From the NCBI GenBank assembly GCA_900766005.1, contig CAAFTU010000023.1, positions 48,646 through 112,645 of the forward strand: 64,000 bases of DNA, written 5' to 3'. Below the pieces are notes generated by a model, which saw only the letters and a list, made by a program, of their open reading frames with translations, did not search any database and was not told the origin of the DNA. Below are positions 43,008-50,230 of the stretch, piece by piece. A program made the position numbers and the translations under genes. Origin of the DNA: an uncultured Bacteroides sp. (GTDB lineage Bacteria; Bacteroidota; Bacteroidia; Bacteroidales; Bacteroidaceae). Within the stretch, counting starts at the first letter, position 1, and every line of letters starts with the position of its first letter.

Positions 43008-43706
43008 ATGCACGTTTTTTATACACCCGACATACAAGTCAGCAACGAACTTCCGGAGGAAGAAGCCCAGCACTGCACGCGTGTGCTGCGACTCAACATC
43101 GGAGATGAAATAACGCTGACCGATGGCAAGGGCAATTTCTACCAGGCAGAAATCACTGCAGCCACCAACAAGCGGTGTCAGGTAGCTATCAAAGAGACCC
43201 GCTATCAGGAACCGCTTTGGCCCTGCCACCTGCACATTGCCATGGCACCGACCAAAAACATGGACCGCAACGAGTGGTTTGCAGAAAAAGCCACTGAAAT
43301 CGGATTCGACGAACTGACTTTCCTCAACTGCCGGTTTTCCGAACGGAAGGTCATCAAAACCGAACGAATCAGCAAAATTCTCGTTTCGGCTATCAAGCAA
43401 TCGCTCAAAGCACGGCTTCCCAAACTGAATGAGATGACCGACTTCCACACCTTTATCCAACAGGATTTCGAAGGCCAGAAATTTATCGCTCATTGCTATG
43501 AAGGAGAGAAGAAACAGCTGAAAGAAGCGCTCACGCCGGGCGAAGATGCGCTTGTGCTGATAGGCCCCGAAGGAGACTTCAGTGAAGAAGAAGTACAAAA
43601 AGCCATTGAACACGGATTCGTACCCATCAGCTTGGGAAAATCCCGGCTCCGCACAGAGACGGCTGCTCTGGTGGCCTGCCACACACTCAACCTGATGAAC
43701 CAGTAG
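43008..43706 (+). CDS. rsmE: 16S rRNA (uracil-1498-N3) methyltransferase
   Basis: A 232-residue SPOUT-class methyltransferase, normal length for RsmE. An N-terminal PUA-like domain (about 1-70, EEAQHCTRVLRLNIGDEI) precedes the knotted catalytic domain with AEKATEIGFDEL, the SAM loop LIGPEGDFSEEE and LGKSRLRTETAA. It methylates U1498 of 16S rRNA. A lipoprotein gene follows after 63 bp. Confidence 0.95.
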   Translation: MHVFYTPDIQVSNELPEEEAQHCTRVLRLNIGDEITLTDGKGNFYQAEITAATNKRCQVAIKETRYQEPLWPCHLHIAMAPTKNMDRNEWFAEKATEIGFDELTFLNCRFSERKVIKTERISKILVSAIKQSLKARLPKLNEMTDFHTFIQQDFEGQKFIAHCYEGEKKQLKEALTPGEDALVLIGPEGDFSEEEVQKAIEHGFVPISLGKSRLRTETAALVACHTLNLMNQ

Positions 43707-43769
43707 AGAACGGGTGAAGCCAATCAACGATTTTACAAACCTTATTGTTTCATTTTAAAAGACATTCGT

Positions 43770-45317
43770 ATGGAAAAGAAAATGATTACAAGACTCTCGG
43801 TACTCACCTTACTGCTTGCCTTCTTTGTTTCCTGCTCACAGGACAAAGGCTATATCAACGTGATACCGGCTGATGCAACCGTCGTGGCCTCTTTCCACTT
43901 CAAGACACTGGCTGAGAAAGCCGGTCTGAACGACAAAGAGGATGAAGCGACCAAACAAAAACTGCTGGAAGCCATCAAGACAGAAATCAATGCTGCTACC
44001 TACCAGCAACTGGAGAAGATTCTTCACCAGCCTGATGAATCGGGCATTGACGTGGCAGCACCCGTATACGTTTTCTCCTCTCCCTCCTTCCCTTACACCA
44101 CACTGGTGGCCAAGGTAAACAGTGAAGAAGACCTCCGCCATTCACTCAATCTAATGGCGAAGGAAGACATCTGCCAGCCCGTAGAAGAGACCGAGACCTA
44201 CCGGTTCAGCACGGCCAAAGGCGGCATTCTTTCCTTCAATGAGTCCACTGCAATCCTGGTCAACGTGAAGCGGACTGCCCAACTGGAGCAAGTAAAAGAA
44301 GGCATTGCCCAACTGATGCTGCAAAATGCTGAAAACAGCATTGCTTCGTGCCGTGTATTTACGAAAATGGAAGAGCAGGACAACGACATCAACTTCTTTG
44401 CCGACACACATGCAAAGCCCTCGCCCGAGTTGGCGCAATACACCAAGATGATTCCCTCCGAGCTCAATCCGCAGGAGGTAAAAGTGATGGGCGGACTCGA
44501 CTTTGAAAAGGGAGAAATCCTACTCAAAGGCAGTTTCTACACAGAGAATGAAGAGGCTCAGGCGCTGCTGGAAAAGCGGATGGACGCAATGGATGAAATC
44601 AAAGGAACGTTCTACGATTACTTCCCGGCTTCCACCATTTTATTCGGTAGTGTTCATCTCAACGGCGATAAGTTCTACTCCCTGCTGTCGGAAAGCAAAG
44701 AGTTCCGCCAGTCGGTTTCCGTAGCCAAAGCCGAAGCGCTCAATCAAGTGTTCAAAGCAGTGAAAGGAGACATCTCCGTAGGTGTGGTCAATGTCAACCT
44801 CACCAAAGCACCCGCTTTCATACTCTATGCCGACTTCAACGACGGGAAAATTCTGCAGCAGATTTATCAGAACAAAAAAGACCTGAATCTGAAAAGAGGA
44901 GAAGACTTGTTGGAACTCAGTCCGAACGAATATGTCTACAAGTCCAGAGAAATGAATGTGTTTTATGGCATCAAAGACAAGAAATTCTATGCCACCAACG
45001 ATGAGCTTCTCTACCAAAACATCGGAAAACCGGCCGACAAATCGGTCAAAGAAACCACCTATGCTTCCGACATGAAAGGCGAATCGCTGTATGCAGTCAT
45101 CAATGCCAATGCCATCCTGGAGCTCCCGGTGGTCAAAATGGCTGCCGGCTTCGGTGGAAAGAGAACAGAAGCCCTGATCAAGCAAGTGGGTCAGATAGAC
45201 TATTTCTCATTCAGCTTCGGAGATAACCGGTTCCAATACAAGATTTCCTTGAAAGACAAGGATGTCAACGCCTTGAAACAGCTGAAAGAATTTGCCAGAC
45301 TACTGACTCATCTGTAA
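43770..45317 (+). CDS. DUF4836 lipoprotein
   Basis: A 515-residue exported lipoprotein. The signal peptide ends in FFVSC (Cys near residue 23). The body matches DUF4836, a Bacteroidetes family whose N-terminus reads YINVIPADATVVASFHF. Length and frame are normal. Function unknown. It is followed by an ABC ATPase (67 bp) and an FtsX-like permease, suggesting a linked envelope role, but such neighbours may be coincidental. Confidence 0.88.
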   Translation: MEKKMITRLSVLTLLLAFFVSCSQDKGYINVIPADATVVASFHFKTLAEKAGLNDKEDEATKQKLLEAIKTEINAATYQQLEKILHQPDESGIDVAAPVYVFSSPSFPYTTLVAKVNSEEDLRHSLNLMAKEDICQPVEETETYRFSTAKGGILSFNESTAILVNVKRTAQLEQVKEGIAQLMLQNAENSIASCRVFTKMEEQDNDINFFADTHAKPSPELAQYTKMIPSELNPQEVKVMGGLDFEKGEILLKGSFYTENEEAQALLEKRMDAMDEIKGTFYDYFPASTILFGSVHLNGDKFYSLLSESKEFRQSVSVAKAEALNQVFKAVKGDISVGVVNVNLTKAPAFILYADFNDGKILQQIYQNKKDLNLKRGEDLLELSPNEYVYKSREMNVFYGIKDKKFYATNDELLYQNIGKPADKSVKETTYASDMKGESLYAVINANAILELPVVKMAAGFGGKRTEALIKQVGQIDYFSFSFGDNRFQYKISLKDKDVNALKQLKEFARLLTHL

Positions 45318-45384
45318 TACAACAGGCTATTACATTCATCCGTAGTTTTCATTCACATATCATCGAAATTGTAATCATACTATC

Positions 45385-46029
45385 ATGAATCGTATTCATC
45401 TACAGCAAACACTTCCCGAAGTGTTTGCTGATCGTCAGTCGGTCGCCTCGGACGTATGGCATCAAGACCTTACCTTCCGCAAAGGAGAACGCTATCTGAT
45501 TGAAGCCGCTTCCGGCACGGGAAAGTCCTCCCTGTGCAGTTATTTATACGGATCCCGAAACGATTACCAAGGGATTATCACTTTCGATGAAACCAACATC
45601 AAAGCCTACTCAGTGGGCCAGTGGACCCAATTGCGCAAGGGCTCACTGAGCATGCTTTTTCAAGACCTGCGTCTTTTCAGCGAACTGACAGCCTGGGAGA
45701 ACGTGCAACTCAAAAACAACCTGACCGGACACAAAAAGAAGAAAGAGATAGCGGCCTTGTTTGAGCAGCTGGGCATAGCCGAGAAGAAAGACACGCCAAC
45801 CGGACGGCTCTCTTTCGGACAACAGCAACGGGTAGCTTTCATCCGGGCACTCTGCCAGCCGTTTGATTTTCTGTTTCTCGACGAGCCCGTGAGCCACCTG
45901 GATGAAGCCAACAGCCGCCTGCTGGGAGACATCATCCTGCAGGAGACAGAAAAACAAAATGCAGGTGTGATTGTTACGTCTATCGGCAAACACATAGACC
46001 TGCCCTATCATCAAGTCTTGCATTTATAG
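45385..46029 (+). CDS. ABC transporter ATP-binding protein
   Basis: A 214-residue ATPase subunit of the LolD/MacB-like size class. Walker A is AASGTGKSS (about 41-49), signature LSFGQQQRVAF, Walker B FLFLDEPVSHLD. The signature has Phe in place of the first Gly of LSGGQ. The permease 46125-47348 is its obvious partner. Codons 7-16 contain a perfect 28-bp palindrome (45403-45430), which could fold in the mRNA just after the start codon. Confidence 0.9.
   Translation: MNRIHLQQTLPEVFADRQSVASDVWHQDLTFRKGERYLIEAASGTGKSSLCSYLYGSRNDYQGIITFDETNIKAYSVGQWTQLRKGSLSMLFQDLRLFSELTAWENVQLKNNLTGHKKKKEIAALFEQLGIAEKKDTPTGRLSFGQQQRVAFIRALCQPFDFLFLDEPVSHLDEANSRLLGDIILQETEKQNAGVIVTSIGKHIDLPYHQVLHL
45403..45430. 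repeat. Perfect 28-bp palindrome inside the ABC ATPase gene
   Basis: CAGCAAACACTTC and GAAGTGTTTGCTG are exact complements with two bases (CC) between them. Confidence 0.9.
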
Positions 46030-46115
46030 TCGAAACCCAAGTAAGTCAAAACCAAGCAAATCTTGCATTCCCAATCGAACCCAAGTAAGTCGAACCCCAA
46101 ACAAATCTATCCCAA
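46030..46115. repeat. Imperfect tandem duplication of about 45 bp between ATPase and permease genes
   Basis: Unit A (46030-46074) and unit B (46075-46115) both read CGAA-CCCAAGTAAGTC, then CCAA, CAAATCT and CCCAA. The duplication fills nearly the whole intergenic gap. Confidence 0.75.
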
Positions 46116-46124
46116 TTAAGCGCT

Positions 46125-47348
46125 ATGTCTTCCCTCCTCTGGAAAATCCTCCGTCAACATATCAGTATCGGCCAGCTGGCCGGTTTCTTTTTTGCCAACT
46201 TGTGTGGCATGGTGATTGTACTCCTCAGCATCCAGTTCTACCAGGATGTGCGGCCCGTGTTTACCGATGGAGACAGTTTCATGAAAAACGAATACCTCAT
46301 CGCTACCAAACGGGTAAGCACCTTAGGCTCGCTGGCAGGCAAGAGCAACACCTTCACCCAGGAAGAGATAGCCGACTTGAAGAAGCAGCCGTTTACGAAA
46401 AACATCGGCACATTTACGCCCACACAGTTCAAAGTGTCGGCTGGAGTGGGCATGGAAGCCATGGGCATCCAACTCTCTACCGACCTGTTTTTTGAATCGG
46501 TGCCCGATGAGTTTGTCGACGTCAAGCTCGACCAATGGCATTTTGACGAAGCCAGCCGCACCGTCCCCATCATCCTTCCCCGCAACTACCTGAATCTCTA
46601 TAATTTCGGTTTTGCCCAGAGCCGCAACCTGCCCAAGTTGTCGGAAGGAGTGATGAGCCTCATTCAGATGAACATCCGCATGAGCGGCAACGGGGAAAGC
46701 GAAGTCTACCAGGGAAACATTGTGGGATTCTCCAACCGGCTGAACACCCTCCTGGTGCCCCAGTCGTTCATGGAATGGGCCAACAGCCGCTTTGCGCCCC
46801 ACGCCGAACCGCAACCGGCCCGGCTGATTGTGGAAGTGAACAACCCGGCCGATGCAGCCATAGCACACTACTTTCAGGAAAAAGGCTATGAGACAGAAGA
46901 CGGCAAGCTCGATGCCGGCAAGACCACCCATTTTCTCCGCCTCGTTGTGGGCATCGTGCTCAGTGTGGGCTTGCTCATCAGTCTGCTTTCCTTCTATATC
47001 TTGATGCTGAGCATCTTCCTGCTTCTGCAGAAGAACACCACCCAGCTGGAAAATCTCCTGCTGATAGGCTACAGTCCCCAGCGGATAGCGCTGCCCTACC
47101 AGCTGCTCACCCTCCTGCTCAATGCCTGCGTCCTTGTACTATCCATCGGACTGGTGGGTCTGCTGCGCACTTCCTATCTGGATACCATCCAACAGCTTTT
47201 CCCGACATTGGCAACAGGCGGGTCGGGCTGGGTCATGGCTACCGGCCTCCTGCTGTGCTTAGGGGTGTCGGCGCTCAACTGGATGCTCATCAGAAAAAAA
47301 GTTGCTTCGCTGTGGAAACATACCCCAAACAGGCCTCAGAACCCCTGA
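46125..47348 (+). CDS. FtsX/MacB-like ABC permease
   Basis: A 407-residue membrane protein with one N-terminal helix (about 18-38), a large extracytoplasmic domain, and three C-terminal helices (about 275-300, 325-350, 365-385). This is the MacB/FtsX permease plan. The extracytoplasmic part has no recognised domain. It pairs with the ATPase at 45385. Possible roles are lipoprotein or peptide export, or cell-wall hydrolase control; the sequence does not decide. Confidence 0.82.
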   Translation: MSSLLWKILRQHISIGQLAGFFFANLCGMVIVLLSIQFYQDVRPVFTDGDSFMKNEYLIATKRVSTLGSLAGKSNTFTQEEIADLKKQPFTKNIGTFTPTQFKVSAGVGMEAMGIQLSTDLFFESVPDEFVDVKLDQWHFDEASRTVPIILPRNYLNLYNFGFAQSRNLPKLSEGVMSLIQMNIRMSGNGESEVYQGNIVGFSNRLNTLLVPQSFMEWANSRFAPHAEPQPARLIVEVNNPADAAIAHYFQEKGYETEDGKLDAGKTTHFLRLVVGIVLSVGLLISLLSFYILMLSIFLLLQKNTTQLENLLLIGYSPQRIALPYQLLTLLLNACVLVLSIGLVGLLRTSYLDTIQQLFPTLATGGSGWVMATGLLLCLGVSALNWMLIRKKVASLWKHTPNRPQNP

Positions 47349-47428
47349 AATCCCAGCTTTGATGCAAAAAAAAGAGAATATTCTTGCGGAAAAATGAACA
47401 AATAAGATACGAAAATCAAAATATTTTC

Positions 47429-47436
47429 TACTTTTG
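47429..47436 (+). promoter_or_regulatory. Bacteroides -7 box for miaA
   Basis: TACTTTTG, 24 bp before the ATG. Confidence 0.55.
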
Positions 47437-47459
47437 CATGACTATCAAACAATAAAGCT

Positions 47460-48380
47460 ATGCCAGACTATGATATAATCACCATACTTGGCCCTACCGC
47501 TTCAGGGAAAACCCCTTTTGCTGCAGCCTTGGCCTATGAACTGAACTCCGAAATTATCAGTGCAGACTCCCGTCAGATATACCGGCAAATGGATCTCGGC
47601 ACGGGAAAAGACTTGGCTGATTATACCGTAAACGGACGAGCCATCCCCTATCACCTCATCGATATTGCCGAGCCCGGGTATAAATACAATGTATTCGAAT
47701 ACCAGCGCGATTTCCTTGCGGCCTACGAGGACATCAGGCAGAGAGGACTCCTCCCCATCTTGTGTGGCGGAACGGGCATGTACTTAGAATCGGTACTGAA
47801 AGGCTACAAGCTGATGCCCGTACCCGAAAATCCGGAACTGAGAGCCCGCCTGGCCAACTGTTCGCTGGAAGAACTCACCCGGCAGCTGAGCCAATACAAA
47901 ACGCTCCACAACTCCACGGATGTGGACACCGTGAAACGGGCCATCCGCGCCATCGAGATTGAAGAGTACTATGCGGCTCATCCGGTGCCCGAACGGGAAT
48001 TTCCTTCCTTGAAAAGCCTGATTATCGGCGTCGATATCGACCGCGAACTGCGGCGCGAGAAGATTACCCGCCGACTGAAACAGCGGTTGGATGAAGGGAT
48101 GGTGGACGAAGTAAGAAAACTCATCGAACAAGGCATCCATCCCGATGACCTGATTTATTACGGACTGGAATACAAATACCTCACCCTCTATGTCACCGGA
48201 CAGCTCACCTTCGACGAGATGTTCCGCGGACTGGAAATCGCCATCCACCAGTTTGCCAAGCGGCAGATGACTTGGTTCAGAGGCATGGAGCGCCGAGGAT
48301 TTACCATTCATTGGGTGCAAGCCGAACTTCCGATGGAAGAAAAGATAGCCTTTGTAAAGAAGAAACTACAAGAGATTTAG
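47460..48380 (+). CDS. miaA: tRNA dimethylallyltransferase MiaA
   Basis: A 306-residue enzyme that adds a dimethylallyl group to A37 of tRNAs reading U-starting codons. Walker A GPTASGKT is at residues 11-18, ADSRQIYRQMDLGTGK follows near 35-50, and GGTGMYLES near 100. The C-terminal helical tRNA-binding part is normal. The genus often has two miaA genes; this is one. A -7 box for the next gene begins at the base directly after its stop codon. Confidence 0.93.
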   Translation: MPDYDIITILGPTASGKTPFAAALAYELNSEIISADSRQIYRQMDLGTGKDLADYTVNGRAIPYHLIDIAEPGYKYNVFEYQRDFLAAYEDIRQRGLLPILCGGTGMYLESVLKGYKLMPVPENPELRARLANCSLEELTRQLSQYKTLHNSTDVDTVKRAIRAIEIEEYYAAHPVPEREFPSLKSLIIGVDIDRELRREKITRRLKQRLDEGMVDEVRKLIEQGIHPDDLIYYGLEYKYLTLYVTGQLTFDEMFRGLEIAIHQFAKRQMTWFRGMERRGFTIHWVQAELPMEEKIAFVKKKLQEI

Positions 48381-48388
48381 TATCTTTG
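48381..48388 (+). promoter_or_regulatory. Bacteroides -7 box for the lipid kinase gene
   Basis: TATCTTTG starts immediately after the miaA stop codon, 53 bp before the next ATG. Confidence 0.55.
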
Positions 48389-48441
48389 TTTTTACAATGT
48401 GTGGAAAAGAAATATGAGTCATTAAACGAGAGGAAACGGAT

Positions 48442-49368
48442 ATGAGTGTAGAACCTAACAAATGGGGAATCATCTATAACCCGAAAGCCGGCACACGGAA
48501 GGTGAAGAAACGTTGGGAAGAAATCAAGACGTACATGGACAGTAAAGGGGTAGACTATGACTATGTACAATCCGAAGGTTTCGGCTCCGTGGAGCGACTG
48601 TCAAAGATTTTGGCCAACAACGGCTACCGCACCATCGTTATTGTGGGAGGCGACGGAGCGGTGAACGACGCCATCAACGGCATCATGCTGTCGGATGCGG
48701 AAGACAAAGAAAACATTGCACTCGGCATTATCCCCAACGGCATCGGCAACGACTTTGCCAAGTACTGGGACCTCACCACCGACTACAAGTCGGCAGTGGA
48801 CTGCATCATCAACCACCGCCTCAAGAAGATCGACGTGGGGTATTGCAGCTACTTCAACGGCAACGAGCATGTGCGCCGCTATTTCCTCAATGCTGTCAAC
48901 ATCGGACTGGGGGCACGCATCGTCAAGATTACCGACCAGACCAAACGCTTCTGGGGGGTGAAATTCCTCTCCTACGTGGCGGCTCTCTTCTCGCTGATTT
49001 TTGAACGCAAGCTCTACCGCATGCACCTGCGCATCAACGACGAGCACATCCGCGGACGCATCATGACGGTGTGTGTGGGCAGTGCCTGGGGATGGGGACA
49101 GACCCCAAGTGCGGTGCCCTACAACGGCTGGCTCGACGTATCCGTCATCTACCACCCGGAATTTCTGCAGATTCTTTCCGGCTTGTGGATGCTCATCCAG
49201 GGGCGCATCCTCAACCACAAAACGGTGAAAAGCTACCGCACCAAAAAAGTGAAAGTACTCAGAGCGCAGAATGCCTCTGTCGACTTGGACGGACGCCTGC
49301 TCCCCAAGCATTTTCCGCTGGAGATCGGTATCCTGCCCGAAAAAATAACATTGATTATCCCTAACTAA
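48442..49368 (+). CDS. Diacylglycerol kinase-family lipid kinase (YegS/DgkB type)
   Basis: A 308-residue lipid kinase. The nucleotide motif VGGDGAVNDAING lies near residues 73-85, NPKAGT near 14, and PNGIGNDFAKYW near 100, which are DAGK-catalytic-domain landmarks. The C-terminal beta-sandwich is complete (ASVDLDGRLLPKHFPLEIG). It phosphorylates a lipid hydroxyl, probably diacylglycerol, ceramide or a related lipid; Bacteroides makes sphingolipids, so a ceramide substrate is possible but unproven. kdsA follows after 14 bp. Confidence 0.88.
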   Translation: MSVEPNKWGIIYNPKAGTRKVKKRWEEIKTYMDSKGVDYDYVQSEGFGSVERLSKILANNGYRTIVIVGGDGAVNDAINGIMLSDAEDKENIALGIIPNGIGNDFAKYWDLTTDYKSAVDCIINHRLKKIDVGYCSYFNGNEHVRRYFLNAVNIGLGARIVKITDQTKRFWGVKFLSYVAALFSLIFERKLYRMHLRINDEHIRGRIMTVCVGSAWGWGQTPSAVPYNGWLDVSVIYHPEFLQILSGLWMLIQGRILNHKTVKSYRTKKVKVLRAQNASVDLDGRLLPKHFPLEIGILPEKITLIIPN

Positions 49369-49382
49369 CAACTTCAATAGTG

Positions 49383-50183
49383 ATGATAGAGTTGAAAAAC
49401 AATCCAGCCGGCAACTTCTTTCTGTTAGCCGGACCGTGTGTAATAGAAGGCGAAGACATGGCTCTGCGCATCGCCGAACGAGTGGTGAAAATCACCGAAA
49501 CCCTCCGCATACCCTATGTGTTCAAGGGGTCGTACCGCAAGGCCAACCGTTCGCGCCTGGATTCCTTTACCGGCATCGGCGACGAGAAGGCGCTGAAGAT
49601 TCTGCAGAAGGTGCACGACACCTTCGGGGTGCCCACCGTTACTGATATCCACAGTGTGGAAGAGGCAGAAATGGCCGCAGCCTATGTAGACGTGCTTCAG
49701 ATTCCGGCTTTCCTGTGCCGGCAAACCGACCTGCTGGTAGCCGCTGCCAAGACCGGTAAGACCATCAACATCAAGAAAGGTCAGTTCCTCTCCCCCATGG
49801 CCATGCAGTTTGCAGCCGAGAAGGTGGTGGAAGCCGGCAACAAGAACGTGATGCTCACCGAACGGGGCACTACCTTCGGCTATCAGGACCTGGTGGTAGA
49901 CTACCGCGGCATTCCGGAAATGCAGACGTTTGGCTATCCGGTGATCCTCGATGTAACCCACTCCCTGCAACAGCCCAACCAGACGAGCGGAGTAACGGGC
50001 GGCATGCCGCAGCTCATTGAGACAGTGGCCAAGGCAGGTATTGCGGTGGGAGCCGACGGTATCTTCATCGAAACGCACGAAGACCCGAGCGTGGCCAAGA
50101 GCGACGGAGCCAACATGCTCAAGCTCGACCTGCTGGAACCCCTGCTCACCAAACTGGTGCGCATCCGGGAAGCGATCAAATAA
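49383..50183 (+). CDS. kdsA: 3-deoxy-8-phosphooctulonate synthase
   Basis: A 266-residue KDO-8-phosphate synthase that condenses arabinose-5-phosphate with phosphoenolpyruvate for lipopolysaccharide inner core. Landmarks are LAGPCVIEGEDMALR, KGSYRKANRSRL, KKGQFLSPMAM, and DVTHSLQQPNQTSGVTGG. The GTG at 49380 is directly adjacent, but the ATG at 49383 is preferred. It is a separate gene from its pathway partners, which are not in the window. Confidence 0.96.
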   Translation: MIELKNNPAGNFFLLAGPCVIEGEDMALRIAERVVKITETLRIPYVFKGSYRKANRSRLDSFTGIGDEKALKILQKVHDTFGVPTVTDIHSVEEAEMAAAYVDVLQIPAFLCRQTDLLVAAAKTGKTINIKKGQFLSPMAMQFAAEKVVEAGNKNVMLTERGTTFGYQDLVVDYRGIPEMQTFGYPVILDVTHSLQQPNQTSGVTGGMPQLIETVAKAGIAVGADGIFIETHEDPSVAKSDGANMLKLDLLEPLLTKLVRIREAIK

Positions 50184-50230
50184 CAGCCGCTTGACTAAGA
50201 AGAAATAACATTTACTTAAATAAATAGAAC

